A stretch of DNA of 64,000 bases, taken from Fibrella aquatilis (GTDB lineage: Bacteria > Bacteroidota > Bacteroidia > Cytophagales > Spirosomataceae). Positions 1 through 6,859 of this stretch are shown here, in pieces. The stretch is from the NCBI RefSeq assembly GCF_017353255.1, contig NZ_JAFMYU010000003.1:186001-250000 (forward strand). The letters are read 5' to 3'. Every line of letters begins with the position of its first letter. Within the stretch, counting starts at the first letter, position 1. The notes beneath the pieces were generated by a model. That model was not told where the DNA came from. It made no database searches and worked only from the letters and a program-made list of their open reading frames with translations. Position numbers and translations under genes: made by a program.

Positions 1-400
1 TGTCGGGAAAAATGCCCGAATCGGGTGTATTCACGTCAGGCTGGGACGCCACGCGCTTTATCTTTTTTCGTAGTTCGACGAAGGCTTTGTGCAACTGGGT
101 CAACAAGTCTTCCTTGCGCTCGAGTTCTTCTTTAAGCTCATCGACCTCCGCCGCCAGGCTGTGGTTATCGGTGAACATATCACCGACACCAAGGATCAAC
201 CAGTTAGTGTTGACCTTATACCGTTTAGCCAGCTTTTCAGCTACGTAGAAGCCAGGGTTGGCCGTGTGCCCCTGCTCAATTTTTCTGAGGACCGGCAATG
301 GTATGTCGGCTTCCTCCGCCGTTTGCGAACACGTAACACCTAGCTTTTGCCGCAAGAGCTTCAGCCGGTATCCGAGGTCTGATGAGATGATTTGTTCCAT
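1..400 (-). CDS. XRE-family helix-turn-helix repressor, C-terminus cut by window edge
   Basis: The minus-strand frame starts with ATG at 398-400 and stays open to the window edge, giving 133 residues without a stop. The first 70 or so residues read as an XRE/Cro-type helix-turn-helix: an LKLLRQKLGVTCSQTAEEAD helix pair, then PVLRKIEQG as recognition helix, then a KYKVNTNWLILG-like segment. A charged coiled coil (EVDELKEELERKEDLL) follows, which would mediate dimers. Its place at the edge of the phage genes, divergent from the next gene, suggests the lysogeny repressor. An AT-rich gap with a small palindrome (450-464) lies directly upstream and is the likely operator. Confidence 0.8.
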   Translation of the reverse strand, partial: MEQIISSDLGYRLKLLRQKLGVTCSQTAEEADIPLPVLRKIEQGHTANPGFYVAEKLAKRYKVNTNWLILGVGDMFTDNHSLAAEVDELKEELERKEDLLTQLHKAFVELRKKIKRVASQPDVNTPDSGIFPD

Positions 401-449
401 GTTAGAAAGAAAGAAGAGATAGTAAAAAAAATACAGGCAAAATTAGGAA

Positions 450-464
450 GTAATAAATAATTAC
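450..464. promoter_or_regulatory. Palindrome in divergent promoter region, candidate repressor operator
   Basis: The inverted repeat GTAAT-aaata-ATTAC lies in the AT-rich 183-bp gap between the repressor (minus) and the gene at 584 (plus). Size and position suit an operator for the XRE repressor. This is inference; a second weaker pair, ATTG/CAAT, follows at 473-486. Confidence 0.35.
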
Positions 465-583
465 TACTATCATTGCATCAACAATGACGCAAATAACGCC
501 TCCAGGGTTCCCCACGAAAGCCCGCCAGTAGGCTAAACGGTCATTAAACTGAGTGAACGCACAATTTCACCGCTATCCATTTT

Positions 584-865
584 ATGCAAAATAACGATTC
601 TGGTAGTGAAAAGCCAGATCGAAGTCAACCGCGTAGGGATGATTTAATCCTCACGGTACGGATTGACGACAATTCGATCAAAGTAAAAGCCGAAGTGGTT
701 TTATCCCCCTACCATAACATGGAAGCGGCCAATCAGATTGTTCAGCGGCTGGCTGATGAGTTCCGTCAGCACGTTGATGTGGCCATTCCGCCAGCTAATC
801 CCTACGTGTGGCGTGAGGACCTACTTCCGCTTTCGGGCGGGCTTGAGCAAGCGGCTAACGGGTAA
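584..865 (+). CDS. Hypothetical protein, 93 aa, first rightward gene after the repressor
   Basis: The product is a soluble 93-residue protein with a charged N-terminus and a central region (LILTVRIDDNSIKVKAEVV) that looks like two beta strands, followed by a helix. No family recognised. It is transcribed divergently from the XRE repressor, where phages often place a Cro-like or early regulatory protein, but no helix-turn-helix is visible. Its last 45 bases overlap the 3' end of the converging HNH gene. Confidence 0.55.
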   Translation: MQNNDSGSEKPDRSQPRRDDLILTVRIDDNSIKVKAEVVLSPYHNMEAANQIVQRLADEFRQHVDVAIPPANPYVWREDLLPLSGGLEQAANG

Positions 866-1144
866 TGGGTCAACCGACTCGATACCAAAGGGATAGGTAG
901 CGCCTTTTTGCCGGTTGGTTTTCCAGTGGGTGGGTTGCAGGTTCCGAATGTTGTTGGAACCGCCCTTGCTGAGTGGCTTGCGGTGGTCGATCTCCCAACC
1001 CATCTCCCATGGTTTGCCGTGATGGGGCCAATAGATCAACGTGCCGTAGGCATCCAACCGGTGCAGATCGGGATTTTTACCAGGAATGGGTTCACCTTTT
1101 TGAAATACGCGCCAGGCAAGTGGCTTCTTTTCTTTCAACGTCAT
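821..1144 (-). CDS. HNH endonuclease
   Basis: The 107-residue protein carries a clear HNH core: EIDHRKPLSKGGSNNIRNLQ (about residues 51-70) followed by HWKTNRQKG, giving the His that activates water, the Asn, and the His of the metal site. Small free HNH proteins are common in phages, where they nick or cut DNA during packaging, replication or homing. No zinc-binding CxxC pairs are seen. It is on the minus strand, converges with the gene at 584 and overlaps its end. Start ATG at 1142-1144. Confidence 0.85.
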   Translation of the reverse strand: MTLKEKKPLAWRVFQKGEPIPGKNPDLHRLDAYGTLIYWPHHGKPWEMGWEIDHRKPLSKGGSNNIRNLQPTHWKTNRQKGATYPFGIESVDPLPVSRLLKPARKRK

Positions 1145-1265
1145 TGGGGGTATGTGGTGTTCAGTGAGAAGTATGATTGTCAGAGATCACTTCAAACTTA
1201 CCCACTACCCCCGATACTACCAACCTAAGAGAAATGCTTACTAACAGTAGTTCAATGACCGGCTC

Positions 1266-1559
1266 ATGAATGATGTATTGACCGCCGTGGCCGCATTGCT
1301 CATGAATTTTAATTGGCTGGAAAGCCTGTTGCTAGCTGCCTATGTGTGGTCGGGTATTCAATTGCCCAGGGTGGGCTATTCGGAGACCTACCGTATGGAT
1401 CATGGCCAACCAGATAAGGTTCTTGAGTGGTCTGCGTCAGTGGCGCCCATGATGGGGTTTGGCGTCTGCAACCAACGCAGTGACGCATTAGGCTACCGGG
1501 AGACGTGTTTTTTACTGGGCTGCTTTGTTTTTCACATCCGCAGAAGTACCCATGCATGA
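1266..1559 (+). CDS. Doubtful open frame, possible N-terminal membrane segment
   Basis: An open frame of 97 codons begins with a hydrophobic stretch (VLTAVAALLMNFNWLESLLL), but the second half has no protein-like pattern and the opposite strand is also open across most of it. It overlaps the next gene by four bases. It could be a real small membrane protein, or the gap between the HNH gene and 1556 may hold only a promoter. No family recognised. Confidence 0.3.
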   Translation: MNDVLTAVAALLMNFNWLESLLLAAYVWSGIQLPRVGYSETYRMDHGQPDKVLEWSASVAPMMGFGVCNQRSDALGYRETCFLLGCFVFHIRRSTHA

Positions 1560-1783
1560 ACAGACTGAATCGAGATATAGACCGCCTGTTTGGCGACGTG
1601 CTGCTGTTGATGGGCCAGGTGATCACCAAAACCCTGGAACACTACCAGGCCGCGCAAGCGGCCAAACTCAAGCCTCGTTTTACCCCATCGGATGCCGCCG
1701 TAACCGACGTGCAGGCCGACCCACTACCAACCCCATCTACCCAACCAGTGAGCACCAATACCAATGAACGAAAACCAGCCTGA
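1556..1783 (+). CDS. Hypothetical 75-aa protein, start of the early operon
   Basis: I chose the ATG at 1556 because from there the protein reads as a coherent amphipathic helix (RLNRDIDRLFGDVLLLMGQV) followed by a polar, Pro/Thr-rich tail; residues from earlier in-frame starts look random. No family recognised. The 3' end overlaps the next gene by 20 bases, which suggests translational coupling in one operon running to 3858. Confidence 0.55.
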   Translation: MNRLNRDIDRLFGDVLLLMGQVITKTLEHYQAAQAAKLKPRFTPSDAAVTDVQADPLPTPSTQPVSTNTNERKPA

Positions 1784-1907
1784 CACCCTGCACGACGTGG
1801 CGTTGGTGGCCCTGCTGCTGCTGCTGCTGATGGTACCCATTCTGCCCCTGCTGATCTGGGCTAACAACCTCATTACCTGGCTTTTCCGCCCCCGCCGCCA
1901 TGCCTAG
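1764..1907 (+). CDS. One-helix membrane protein, 47 aa
   Basis: ATG at 1764 opens a 47-residue frame with a single long hydrophobic segment (about residues 12-37, Leu-rich) followed by a short basic tail, so it is predicted to sit in the inner membrane with its C-terminus in the cytoplasm. It overlaps both neighbours: 20 bases with the gene before, and ATGCCTAG with the gene after. That is strong evidence for translational coupling and for the frame being real. Function unknown. Confidence 0.55.
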   Translation: MNENQPDTLHDVALVALLLLLLMVPILPLLIWANNLITWLFRPRRHA

Positions 1908-2253
1908 CAAGCCCACCAACAGCTTTGATTTTCCCATGCTCGACCTGGGCGACGTGGTGCAGCAACGCGCCTACGTAGACCGGTTCACCGCCGCCGTGGC
2001 CGCTGCGCACCAGGTGCCGCTGGTGGGCAACGACTGCACGGTGCAGCCCCGCCCGGCCATGTTCGTCTACGTGCCGCTGATCCCCTTGAAATACAGCGCC
2101 GAACCCGGTGACATTGCCGCCTTCGTGGGTGCCCAGGGCCTGGATCTGGCCGATATGGCCAAGTATCTGGTGGGCTACCATTATGACTTCGCCACCGAGC
2201 TGGCCATGCACCTGACCGCCGCCCTCTGCGCGGTACCCGACCCTTACCGGTAG
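1900..2253 (+). CDS. Unknown protein, member A of a three-gene tandem family
   Basis: A soluble 117-residue protein. Residues about 53-110 show a strand (MFVYVPL), a variable loop, and then the pattern L-x(4)-M-A-x-x-LV with two helices and a terminal helix carrying LxxxL. The same arrangement recurs in the next two genes, so the three appear to be diverged paralogues. No known family recognised. Translationally coupled to the 47-residue membrane protein before it. Confidence 0.7.
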   Translation: MPSKPTNSFDFPMLDLGDVVQQRAYVDRFTAAVAAAHQVPLVGNDCTVQPRPAMFVYVPLIPLKYSAEPGDIAAFVGAQGLDLADMAKYLVGYHYDFATELAMHLTAALCAVPDPYR

Positions 2254-2280
2254 TTCCTGCACCAACCCCCCCAACGCTAT

Positions 2281-2652
2281 ATGGAAGCCCCCCCCCTTGC
2301 CCCCCTCCACCTGAGTAACGAGTCTGACTGCCTGACCTACATCGACGGCATCAACGCCGCCCTGGGCCGCGCCGCCAATGCCCAGGCCTACTACCCCGCC
2401 GAACCTAAGCTGGCCAATGCCGGCGTGAAGTCACTCGTCTACGTTGACCTGGCTGACCTGCCCGATCAGCAGCCGGGTAGTGAGAACCACAACTACCTGC
2501 TCACCATCCAGTCTCTCGGTGTCAACAAGTTGGCCTACGCCCTGGTGAACGAAAGCCCCGCCTTTGCCGACGCGCTGATGGTGGCCATTGGCACCCTGCT
2601 CATGGCCCAGGGCCAAACCGACGTCATTCCCCGCGACCACCTCACCGACTAG
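2281..2652 (+). CDS. Unknown protein, member B of a three-gene tandem family
   Basis: The 123-residue product has an N-terminal helix (ESDCLTYIDGINAALGRA), then a strand (SLVYVDLADL), a Pro/Gly/Asn loop, and SLGVNKLAYALV followed by a helix with ALMVAIGTLL. The second half matches the pattern of the flanking genes. It starts 27 bases after the previous gene and ends two bases before the next. Function unknown; an oligomeric or adaptor role is only a guess. Confidence 0.7.
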   Translation: MEAPPLAPLHLSNESDCLTYIDGINAALGRAANAQAYYPAEPKLANAGVKSLVYVDLADLPDQQPGSENHNYLLTIQSLGVNKLAYALVNESPAFADALMVAIGTLLMAQGQTDVIPRDHLTD

Positions 2653-2654
2653 CC

Positions 2655-2981
2655 ATGACTGACGCCCAACAAAAAGCCATGATGCTGGCCCTGAGCGAGG
2701 CCATTCAGGTCAATGTGCCGACCGTTATTCACTCGTTTCAGCCGCAGATGCAGACCCGCATGGCCCATTTCGCCATCGTGGCCACCGTCGAAAACGCCCC
2801 TACGCCCGGCACGTCGGGCTGCATGGTGGCCCTCAACAACATCAGCCCGGAGCAACTGGCCTTCGGGCTGGTGAGTAGCCTGCCCCGCCCCTACATCCAA
2901 GCGCTGGTGGCCTCCATCACCATGCAGCTGGCCGACGACGATGCCGACACCGCCGCGTTTACGCGATTCTCCGACAACTGA
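2655..2981 (+). CDS. Unknown protein, member C of a three-gene tandem family
   Basis: A 108-residue protein with an N-terminal helix, a strand (MAHFAIVATV), a Pro/Gly-rich loop (ENAPTPGTSG), then ISPEQLAFGLV and a helix with ALVASITMQL, and an acidic tail. Spacing of the LA-x-x-LV motif matches members A and B. No known family recognised. Encoded directly after member B, so the three products are probably made together. Confidence 0.7.
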   Translation: MTDAQQKAMMLALSEAIQVNVPTVIHSFQPQMQTRMAHFAIVATVENAPTPGTSGCMVALNNISPEQLAFGLVSSLPRPYIQALVASITMQLADDDADTAAFTRFSDN

Positions 2982-3006
2982 TGCCGCTCACTAAACTCCC
3001 CTGACC

Positions 3007-3228
3007 ATGCCGTATTTCCTCTGCATCGTGCTGGTGGTCGTCATTGCCGTGCTGGTGTATTTCCAGCACATGACCGTGCACGTGGTACGCCACTACACCG
3101 ACGAAAACGAGCGCCTGCGGGCCGATAACGACCGGCTGCGCGGGCTGGTCTCGACGCGCATCGCTGACCTGACCAGTGACGATGCCAACGCCATGATGGA
3201 CATCCTGCACCAACGGCCCCATGCATAG
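3007..3228 (+). CDS. Membrane-anchored coiled-coil protein, 73 aa
   Basis: An N-terminal membrane helix (residues about 4-20, LCIVLVVVIAVLVYF) is followed by a charged heptad region with ENERLRADNDRLRGL, a short coiled coil facing the cytoplasm. The last eight bases overlap the next gene. Small anchored coiled coils occur in phage replication sites and lysis systems, but the early-operon position does not favour lysis. Function unknown. Confidence 0.6.
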   Translation: MPYFLCIVLVVVIAVLVYFQHMTVHVVRHYTDENERLRADNDRLRGLVSTRIADLTSDDANAMMDILHQRPHA

Positions 3229-3478
3229 CGCCCCCCGCCGCTCCGACACCAGCCTGACGGTCTACCGCGTCCAGTACCAGACGCTTCAGGAAGAACTAGC
3301 CCATGTCAACGATGACCTCTACGCGCTGCGGCTGCGGCCCTGGCCCCTGCGGCTGCTGCAACGGGGACAAATTCGGCTGCTGGAGGCCCGTGCGCACCGC
3401 CTGCAACAGCAAAGTGACAGCGTGTACCGGCTCATGCAGCGGCTGGTGAAACAGCACAACCCCAACGCCTTCGAGTAA
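3221..3478 (+). CDS. Coiled-coil protein, 85 aa
   Basis: A mostly helical, Gln/Leu/Arg-rich 85-residue protein with heptad repeats (YQTLQEELAHVNDDLYALRL; later LLEARAHRLQQQSDSVYRLM) broken by a Pro-Trp turn, as in a helical hairpin. It overlaps the preceding membrane coiled-coil gene, suggesting that the two proteins interact. No family recognised. Confidence 0.6.
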   Translation: MHSAPRRSDTSLTVYRVQYQTLQEELAHVNDDLYALRLRPWPLRLLQRGQIRLLEARAHRLQQQSDSVYRLMQRLVKQHNPNAFE

Positions 3479-3498
3479 GTGTTTTAACCCCCTTTCAG

Positions 3499-3858
3499 AT
3501 GCCTAAAATCATTACCTACGCCCTGCTCAAACCGCAGGTGAAGGCCTACCACCAGATCGTGTACGGTGGCGAGTTCTACAGCCTGGCCAGCTTCAAATCG
3601 CACTGCTTTCGGGCCAAAGTCTGGGAATACCCCGAAGGGGCCGTACAGCTCTACGACACGCGTAGCAAAACCTACAGCGACCCCGAGTACAGCGACGACC
3701 CCACGCCGGAGCAAACGCCCGACGGGATGCCCGCAGCGGACGGCGACGGCCCGGCCGACCCCGATCTGACGGCCCCCGATGCCCCTGCGATGCCCCCGCC
3801 CGACTTCAGCAACCCGCCGCCCGACTTCGTGCCGGGGCCACTGCCGGTTCTTCAGTAG
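3499..3858 (+). CDS. Hypothetical protein with disordered acidic Pro-rich tail
   Basis: The first 60 residues look folded (IITYALLKPQVKAYHQIVYG, then a basic FKSHCFRAKVWEYPEG strand region). The rest is Asp/Pro-rich and probably disordered, ending in a PPPDFSNPPPDF repeat. No family recognised. It is the last gene of the early operon before the non-coding repeat region. Confidence 0.65.
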   Translation: MPKIITYALLKPQVKAYHQIVYGGEFYSLASFKSHCFRAKVWEYPEGAVQLYDTRSKTYSDPEYSDDPTPEQTPDGMPAADGDGPADPDLTAPDAPAMPPPDFSNPPPDFVPGPLPVLQ

Positions 3859-3912
3859 TTTATAGTGACGCCAGACAACCCGGCTGGCCTGATCCGGCCG
3901 GGGCTGTTTCCC

Positions 3913-4090
3913 CTGGTAGCCACTTGGTAGCCACTTGGTAGCGATTGGCTACCAGTGTGGTACCCAGATTGGTAGCCAACTGGTAGCCAATTGGTAGCAC
4001 GGTGGTAGCCAAGTGGTACCCAGTTGGTAGCAGGTTGGTAGCCAAGTGGTAGCCAAGGTGGTAACAGGCTGTTACCAGCTGGTAACAGGC
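3913..4090. repeat. Iteron-like tandem repeats, unit about TTGGTAGCCA
   Basis: About 14 imperfect copies of a core TGGTAGCCA or TGGTACCCA follow each other at 10 to 12 bp spacing, close to one DNA turn. One unit (3946-3956) is inverted. Most units are themselves quasi-palindromic, TTGG-tag-CCAA. The block ends in two overlapping true palindromes (4059-4086). Helically phased arrays of this sort are typical of replication origins bound by an initiator, or of multi-site operators. The site lies at the start of a 1-kb gap without genes. Origin function is inference. Confidence 0.65.
4059..4086. promoter_or_regulatory. Two overlapping palindromes, first member of a three-site family
   Basis: TGGTAACAG-G-CTGTTACCA (4059-4077) overlaps the perfect 16-bp palindrome GTTACCAGCTGGTAAC (4071-4086). 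The second has the same form, GTTACCAnnTGGTAAC, as sites at 5581 and 5909, and all three are followed at similar distance by an ATTTT tract. The half site TGGTA is shared with the iterons, so one protein may bind both. Confidence 0.6.
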
Positions 4091-4094
4091 ATTT

Positions 4095-4229
4095 TTGCTG
4101 GTAGTAGCCTATACGATATTGCCGCCAGGTCTAACCAGCCTGTAAAGCGCCTATAGTAAGCGGTAGGCGACGTCTTGCACGTTGAGCGATCATTAACGTG
4201 CCGGTGAGCCACACTGGCCAAGGGCTGCA
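4095..4229. other. Non-coding stretch with small hairpins
   Basis: No credible gene. Two short stems are visible: CGCCTA/TAGGCG around 4149-4170 and GCACGTT/AACGTGC around 4175-4202. It joins the iteron block to the structured segment that follows and may be part of the same origin or RNA. Confidence 0.4.
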
Positions 4230-4447
4230 AAGGTGGCGGTAGGCGTGGGTACGTACATCAACTGTGGGGTGGTGCCCAAATCATGATGTGCCGACGTGGC
4301 GGTTCGATTCCGCCACCTACCACATGATCCGTAACGGGATCAATTGAGTGCCCTTACTGCCCCGGTTGGGCGGGTAGGGGAAGTACCAGCCCGGTAAGGC
4401 TGCAATGGTGTGGAAACGTGTTTGGCGGGCTGGTGTGATCTGGCCTG
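4230..4447 (+). ncRNA. Structured segment with tRNA-like T-arm, candidate non-coding RNA
   Basis: The stretch has several strong stems: GGCGG/CCGCC closing the loop TTCGATT (4298-4314), a copy of a tRNA T-arm; GGTAGG at 4238 that can pair with CCTACC at 4316-4321 like an acceptor stem; TGATCC/GGATCA around 4325-4342; and CCAGCCCG/CGGGCTGG around 4385-4433. D-arm and anticodon arm of a normal tRNA cannot be formed in the 85 nt available, so it is tRNA-like, not a tRNA. It may be a phage RNA with a mimic of the tRNA 3' half, or structured origin DNA. Strand is assigned from the T-arm. Confidence 0.4.
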
Positions 4448-4917
4448 CCAACATCGAATCGACGCCGTGGCCAGCTACCTGCCAGGCTACCCAGCCACCC
4501 TTTTTTCTTCGCTTTCATGAACGCCCTGCACCCCCGCCCCCGGCCCCCAACGGCCTAACCACCATACCGCCCCCTCGTTGTCTGGCCAGGTTGCAAACTG
4601 GCTTGTGTTCGCCCGCAACGGCACCCGCTATACTGCCAAAATTTCACGATTTTGGCACTTGACTTGGAAACATATGGCCAGCCGTAACAAGCTGATTTTT
4701 TTAGGGCAGTGGTTCACTGTACTGTTTCGGACCTTAGTATAAAGTGTTTAAAACTGTTCGACTGTCCTAGTACCAAGTGTTACAGACGTACAAGGTGTAC
4801 AGTGGCCCAAATCGCACGAAAACGCGAAAAACGACTGCCGCGTCATTTGCCCGGCCGCGTGGCTCCATCGGCCTCCAATGGCCCTACAACCCCCTTATTT
4901 TTCAACAAAACGTCACT
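4448..4917. other. Leader/non-coding region upstream of 4918, with short repeated words
   Basis: Open frames here have no protein-like composition. Between about 4700 and 4810 the DNA is AT-richer and repeats ACTGT and AAGTGTT-like words several times (AAGTGTTTAA, AAGTGTTACA, AAGGTGTACA), as if holding promoter and operator sites for the following gene. No confident promoter can be named. Confidence 0.4.
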
Positions 4918-5565
4918 ATGACCCAACCAGGCGATTCGATCAGTGCTACCATCAATGACATTGCTGCCACGATTTCGGTTAGTCTTCAACAGCGATTTGG
5001 CCAGTTTGAACGGCGCAACGCCACCTACTGCTGGACCATCAACCGCGTCGGTATGCATAAACTCTACGGGTACAGTAAGCCCGTCGGTGCCGCTGAGAAA
5101 ACCGATAAACAAGCCCTGCTCTTCGACGTGATCGGGCGGATTCATCGTTCCAGCAAGGGGTATATCCGGGCGGGTAACAGCGTCGAATTTTACCGTTGCT
5201 TCACCGACGATAACCGGGATAACGTCAAGTTCCTGACGATGTACGAAACCCGGTTCGATCTGGAACCCGTGGCGCTGAGCGAAACGTGGCTGGTGCTCTG
5301 GCTGAAGAACTTTTACGATTCGCCGGTGGCCCGCTACGGGACCGAATTATTCCCCAAAACGGCTCCCGTGCCACTAGGTGGCTTGCAGATTGACCCCACC
5401 AAGCCCGCCTACCACAACAAAGCGATGTACGACGAAACCCGGACGTTCAAGAGCACCGATAAACTGCTGGATTACGTCACGGCCTTGCTGGAAAAAGGCG
5501 AACCCAAAGGCCAGGTGGAAGACTACTTCCGCAAAATGTCGATCAAACTCAAGCTGAGTACCTGA
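4918..5565 (+). CDS. Unknown 215-aa protein, candidate replication or origin-binding factor
   Basis: I chose ATG 4918 because residues from upstream in-frame starts are Arg/Pro-rich noise, whereas from here the protein looks folded. It has an N-terminal helix (ISATINDIAATISVSLQQRF), a basic middle with RIHRSSKGYIRAGNSVEFYR, then mixed alpha/beta, and a C-terminal lysine-rich helix. No family recognised; no Rep, helicase or primase motifs are seen. It is the first gene after the iteron block and is followed within 20 bases by a 16-bp palindrome. Initiator or regulator function is inferred from location only. Confidence 0.7.
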   Translation: MTQPGDSISATINDIAATISVSLQQRFGQFERRNATYCWTINRVGMHKLYGYSKPVGAAEKTDKQALLFDVIGRIHRSSKGYIRAGNSVEFYRCFTDDNRDNVKFLTMYETRFDLEPVALSETWLVLWLKNFYDSPVARYGTELFPKTAPVPLGGLQIDPTKPAYHNKAMYDETRTFKSTDKLLDYVTALLEKGEPKGQVEDYFRKMSIKLKLST

Positions 5566-5580
5566 GGCTGGTACCACGGT

Positions 5581-5596
5581 GTTACCAGGTGGTAAC
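5581..5596. promoter_or_regulatory. 16-bp palindrome GTTACCAGGTGGTAAC, candidate operator
   Basis: Arms GTTACCA and TGGTAAC are separated by two bases. It lies between the genes at 4918 and 5626. A copy with the same following bases (AC, then a conserved ATTTTAC) sits at 5909-5924. Repetition in two consecutive gaps argues for a regulatory protein site or RNA hairpin, not chance. Confidence 0.6.
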
Positions 5597-5625
5597 ACGC
5601 GATTTTACTGCTACCTGATGATGCT

Positions 5626-5901
5626 ATGACCACAGACCAAGACCCTGACATTGAATGGGTGTATGACCTGGCATGTCCCCAATGTGGCCACGAACCAGTT
5701 TACCGACGGGACTGCATCAGTCTTGTTTGTGAAGACGGCATGGTCGATGAGTCCGAAGACGATTTTTGCCTGCCAGGCACCATCCTGATTGAATGCAGCG
5801 AATGCAATGGCCACGGGGATCACCTGTGGTGCCCACAATGTGGCTATGACCTCAACGACGACCCTGCTAAGCTGCTGGTTGACGTCGATGACGACAATTA
5901 A
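5626..5901 (+). CDS. Small zinc-ribbon protein, acidic
   Basis: The 91-residue protein has three CxxC pairs, CPQC (about residue 17), CSEC (about 57) and CPQC (about 69), which can form one or two zinc ribbons. The tail is acidic. Such proteins usually bind DNA, RNA polymerase or other nucleic-acid enzymes, but the target cannot be told. It sits between two copies of the 16-bp palindrome and is the first of three small zinc-ribbon proteins in this module. Confidence 0.8.
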   Translation: MTTDQDPDIEWVYDLACPQCGHEPVYRRDCISLVCEDGMVDESEDDFCLPGTILIECSECNGHGDHLWCPQCGYDLNDDPAKLLVDVDDDN

Positions 5902-5908
5902 CAGCCCT

Positions 5909-5924
5909 GTTACCAGGTGGTAAC
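5909..5924. promoter_or_regulatory. 16-bp palindrome GTTACCAGGTGGTAAC, second identical copy
   Basis: Identical to the site at 5581 and similar to that at 4071. Downstream bases are nearly the same as at 5581 for about 14 further positions, including ATTTTAC. It is 7 bases after the zinc-ribbon gene stop. Confidence 0.6.
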
Positions 5925-5946
5925 ACAAGATTTTACCCAAAAAAAT

Positions 5947-5978
5947 GCCCTGACCGTGCTACCAACACCGGTCAGGGC
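5947..5978. terminator. Perfect 10-bp hairpin, possible terminator or attenuator
   Basis: GCCCTGACCG (5947-5956) pairs with CGGTCAGGGC (5969-5978) over a 12-base loop. No T-run follows on the plus strand, but a run of six A precedes it, so an intrinsic terminator would work best for minus-strand transcripts. It sits 22 bases upstream of the gene at 6000 and may be an attenuator. Confidence 0.4.
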
Positions 5979-5999
5979 CAACCCCAAAAAACTAAGTCG

Positions 6000-6179
6000 A
6001 TGACAAACCTACAACATCCGGCTGGGGGAAGCAACCCCGACCGCTTCGCCAACATCCAGTCGTACCAGCTGTTTGCCCGCCAGCGGCTGAGCGCCCGCCG
6101 ACAGGGCAAAACGGATACCGCCGTCTATTACCAGGAGCAAATGGTACGCACTCAACGCTTAATCAGCCAACACCCATGA
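6000..6179 (+). CDS. Small basic helical protein, 59 aa
   Basis: ATG at 6000 gives a 59-residue, Gln/Arg-rich protein that should be mostly helical (FANIQSYQLFARQRLSARRQ). The stop overlaps the start of the next gene as ATGA, which supports translation. No family recognised; the charge would suit nucleic-acid binding. Confidence 0.6.
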   Translation: MTNLQHPAGGSNPDRFANIQSYQLFARQRLSARRQGKTDTAVYYQEQMVRTQRLISQHP

Positions 6180-6427
6180 CCAGCATCTTCATATATACCC
6201 CAGGGGCCGACGACGATCCGGCCGACACGTTTGTCTACGATTGCGCCCACTGTAGCCGCCAGCTGGAGGCCTGCGTACCCGCTAATCAGTCCCCACCCGA
6301 TGGGCCAACGCTCACCCCGCCCGGCCTGGACGATGATGATTTACTGGAGGAAGGGTACTGGCAATGCCATTTGTGCCGGAAGGTGCTGGTGGCCGCGACG
6401 GAACCCGATGACGACGACGAAAACTAA
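6176..6427 (+). CDS. Small zinc-binding protein with acidic tail
   Basis: The 83-residue product has two CxxC pairs, CAHC (about residue 23) and CHLC (about 64), separated by an acidic, Pro-rich loop, and ends in a run of Asp/Glu. This is a four-cysteine zinc site similar in style to the gene at 5626. It overlaps the previous gene by ATGA. Nucleic-acid or protein-binding role inferred; exact function unknown. Confidence 0.75.
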   Translation: MTSIFIYTPGADDDPADTFVYDCAHCSRQLEACVPANQSPPDGPTLTPPGLDDDDLLEEGYWQCHLCRKVLVAATEPDDDDEN

Positions 6428-6477
6428 CCCCCTCACGCCCCCGGCTCCTGCGGTCGGGGGCATAACCCATTGACACC

Positions 6478-6735
6478 ATGGCCAAGATCAACTTTACCAA
6501 ATCGCCCAAGTCCCAAAAAGTCAATGCCAGCTACGAAGAGAAATTTGAAGCATTAAATGAAGCCATAGCGGCGGTGATGGAAGCCCACGGGTTCGATGAA
6601 TTTCTGCTCACCGTCAAGTCGAAGAACGGCCCCTACTCAACCGCCATAGGCACCGATACCTATGACCAGGCGTTGCGGCTGTTCGATAAATCGCGGTCAA
6701 CCATCATTGAGTTTCGCGACAGCCAAACCAAATAA
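6478..6735 (+). CDS. Hypothetical protein, 85 aa
   Basis: A soluble, Lys-rich N-terminus (AKINFTKSPKSQKVNAS) precedes a helix (YEEKFEALNEAIAAVMEAHG) and a small alpha/beta region (FLLTVKSKNGPYSTAIGTDT). No family recognised. The following 124 bases hold a 12-bp palindrome CCCGATATCGGG (6762-6773) and no gene. Confidence 0.65.
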   Translation: MAKINFTKSPKSQKVNASYEEKFEALNEAIAAVMEAHGFDEFLLTVKSKNGPYSTAIGTDTYDQALRLFDKSRSTIIEFRDSQTK

Positions 6736-6859
6736 TCTTCGGTTCGCTGTCGCCAAAAACACCCGATATCGGGCAGATCAGGCCAAAATAGGATCTGGCC
6801 AGCTCGTGCCGGCGTCGTTTTCGTCGATCCCAAACCAAACATTATTCTGAAACTGCCCT

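Noticed and set aside
3913-4090. CRISPR array
   Set aside because: Units are about 11 bp with no spacers of constant length, and no cas genes are near.
4238-4322. A full tRNA gene ending in the T-arm at 4298-4314
   Set aside because: Acceptor pairing has a mismatch, base 8 is not T, and no D-arm or anticodon arm can be drawn; kept only as tRNA-like structure.
4405-4662. Open frame of 85 codons in the structured region
   Set aside because: Composition is Pro/Arg/Ala noise, it runs across strong stems, and no neighbour coupling exists.
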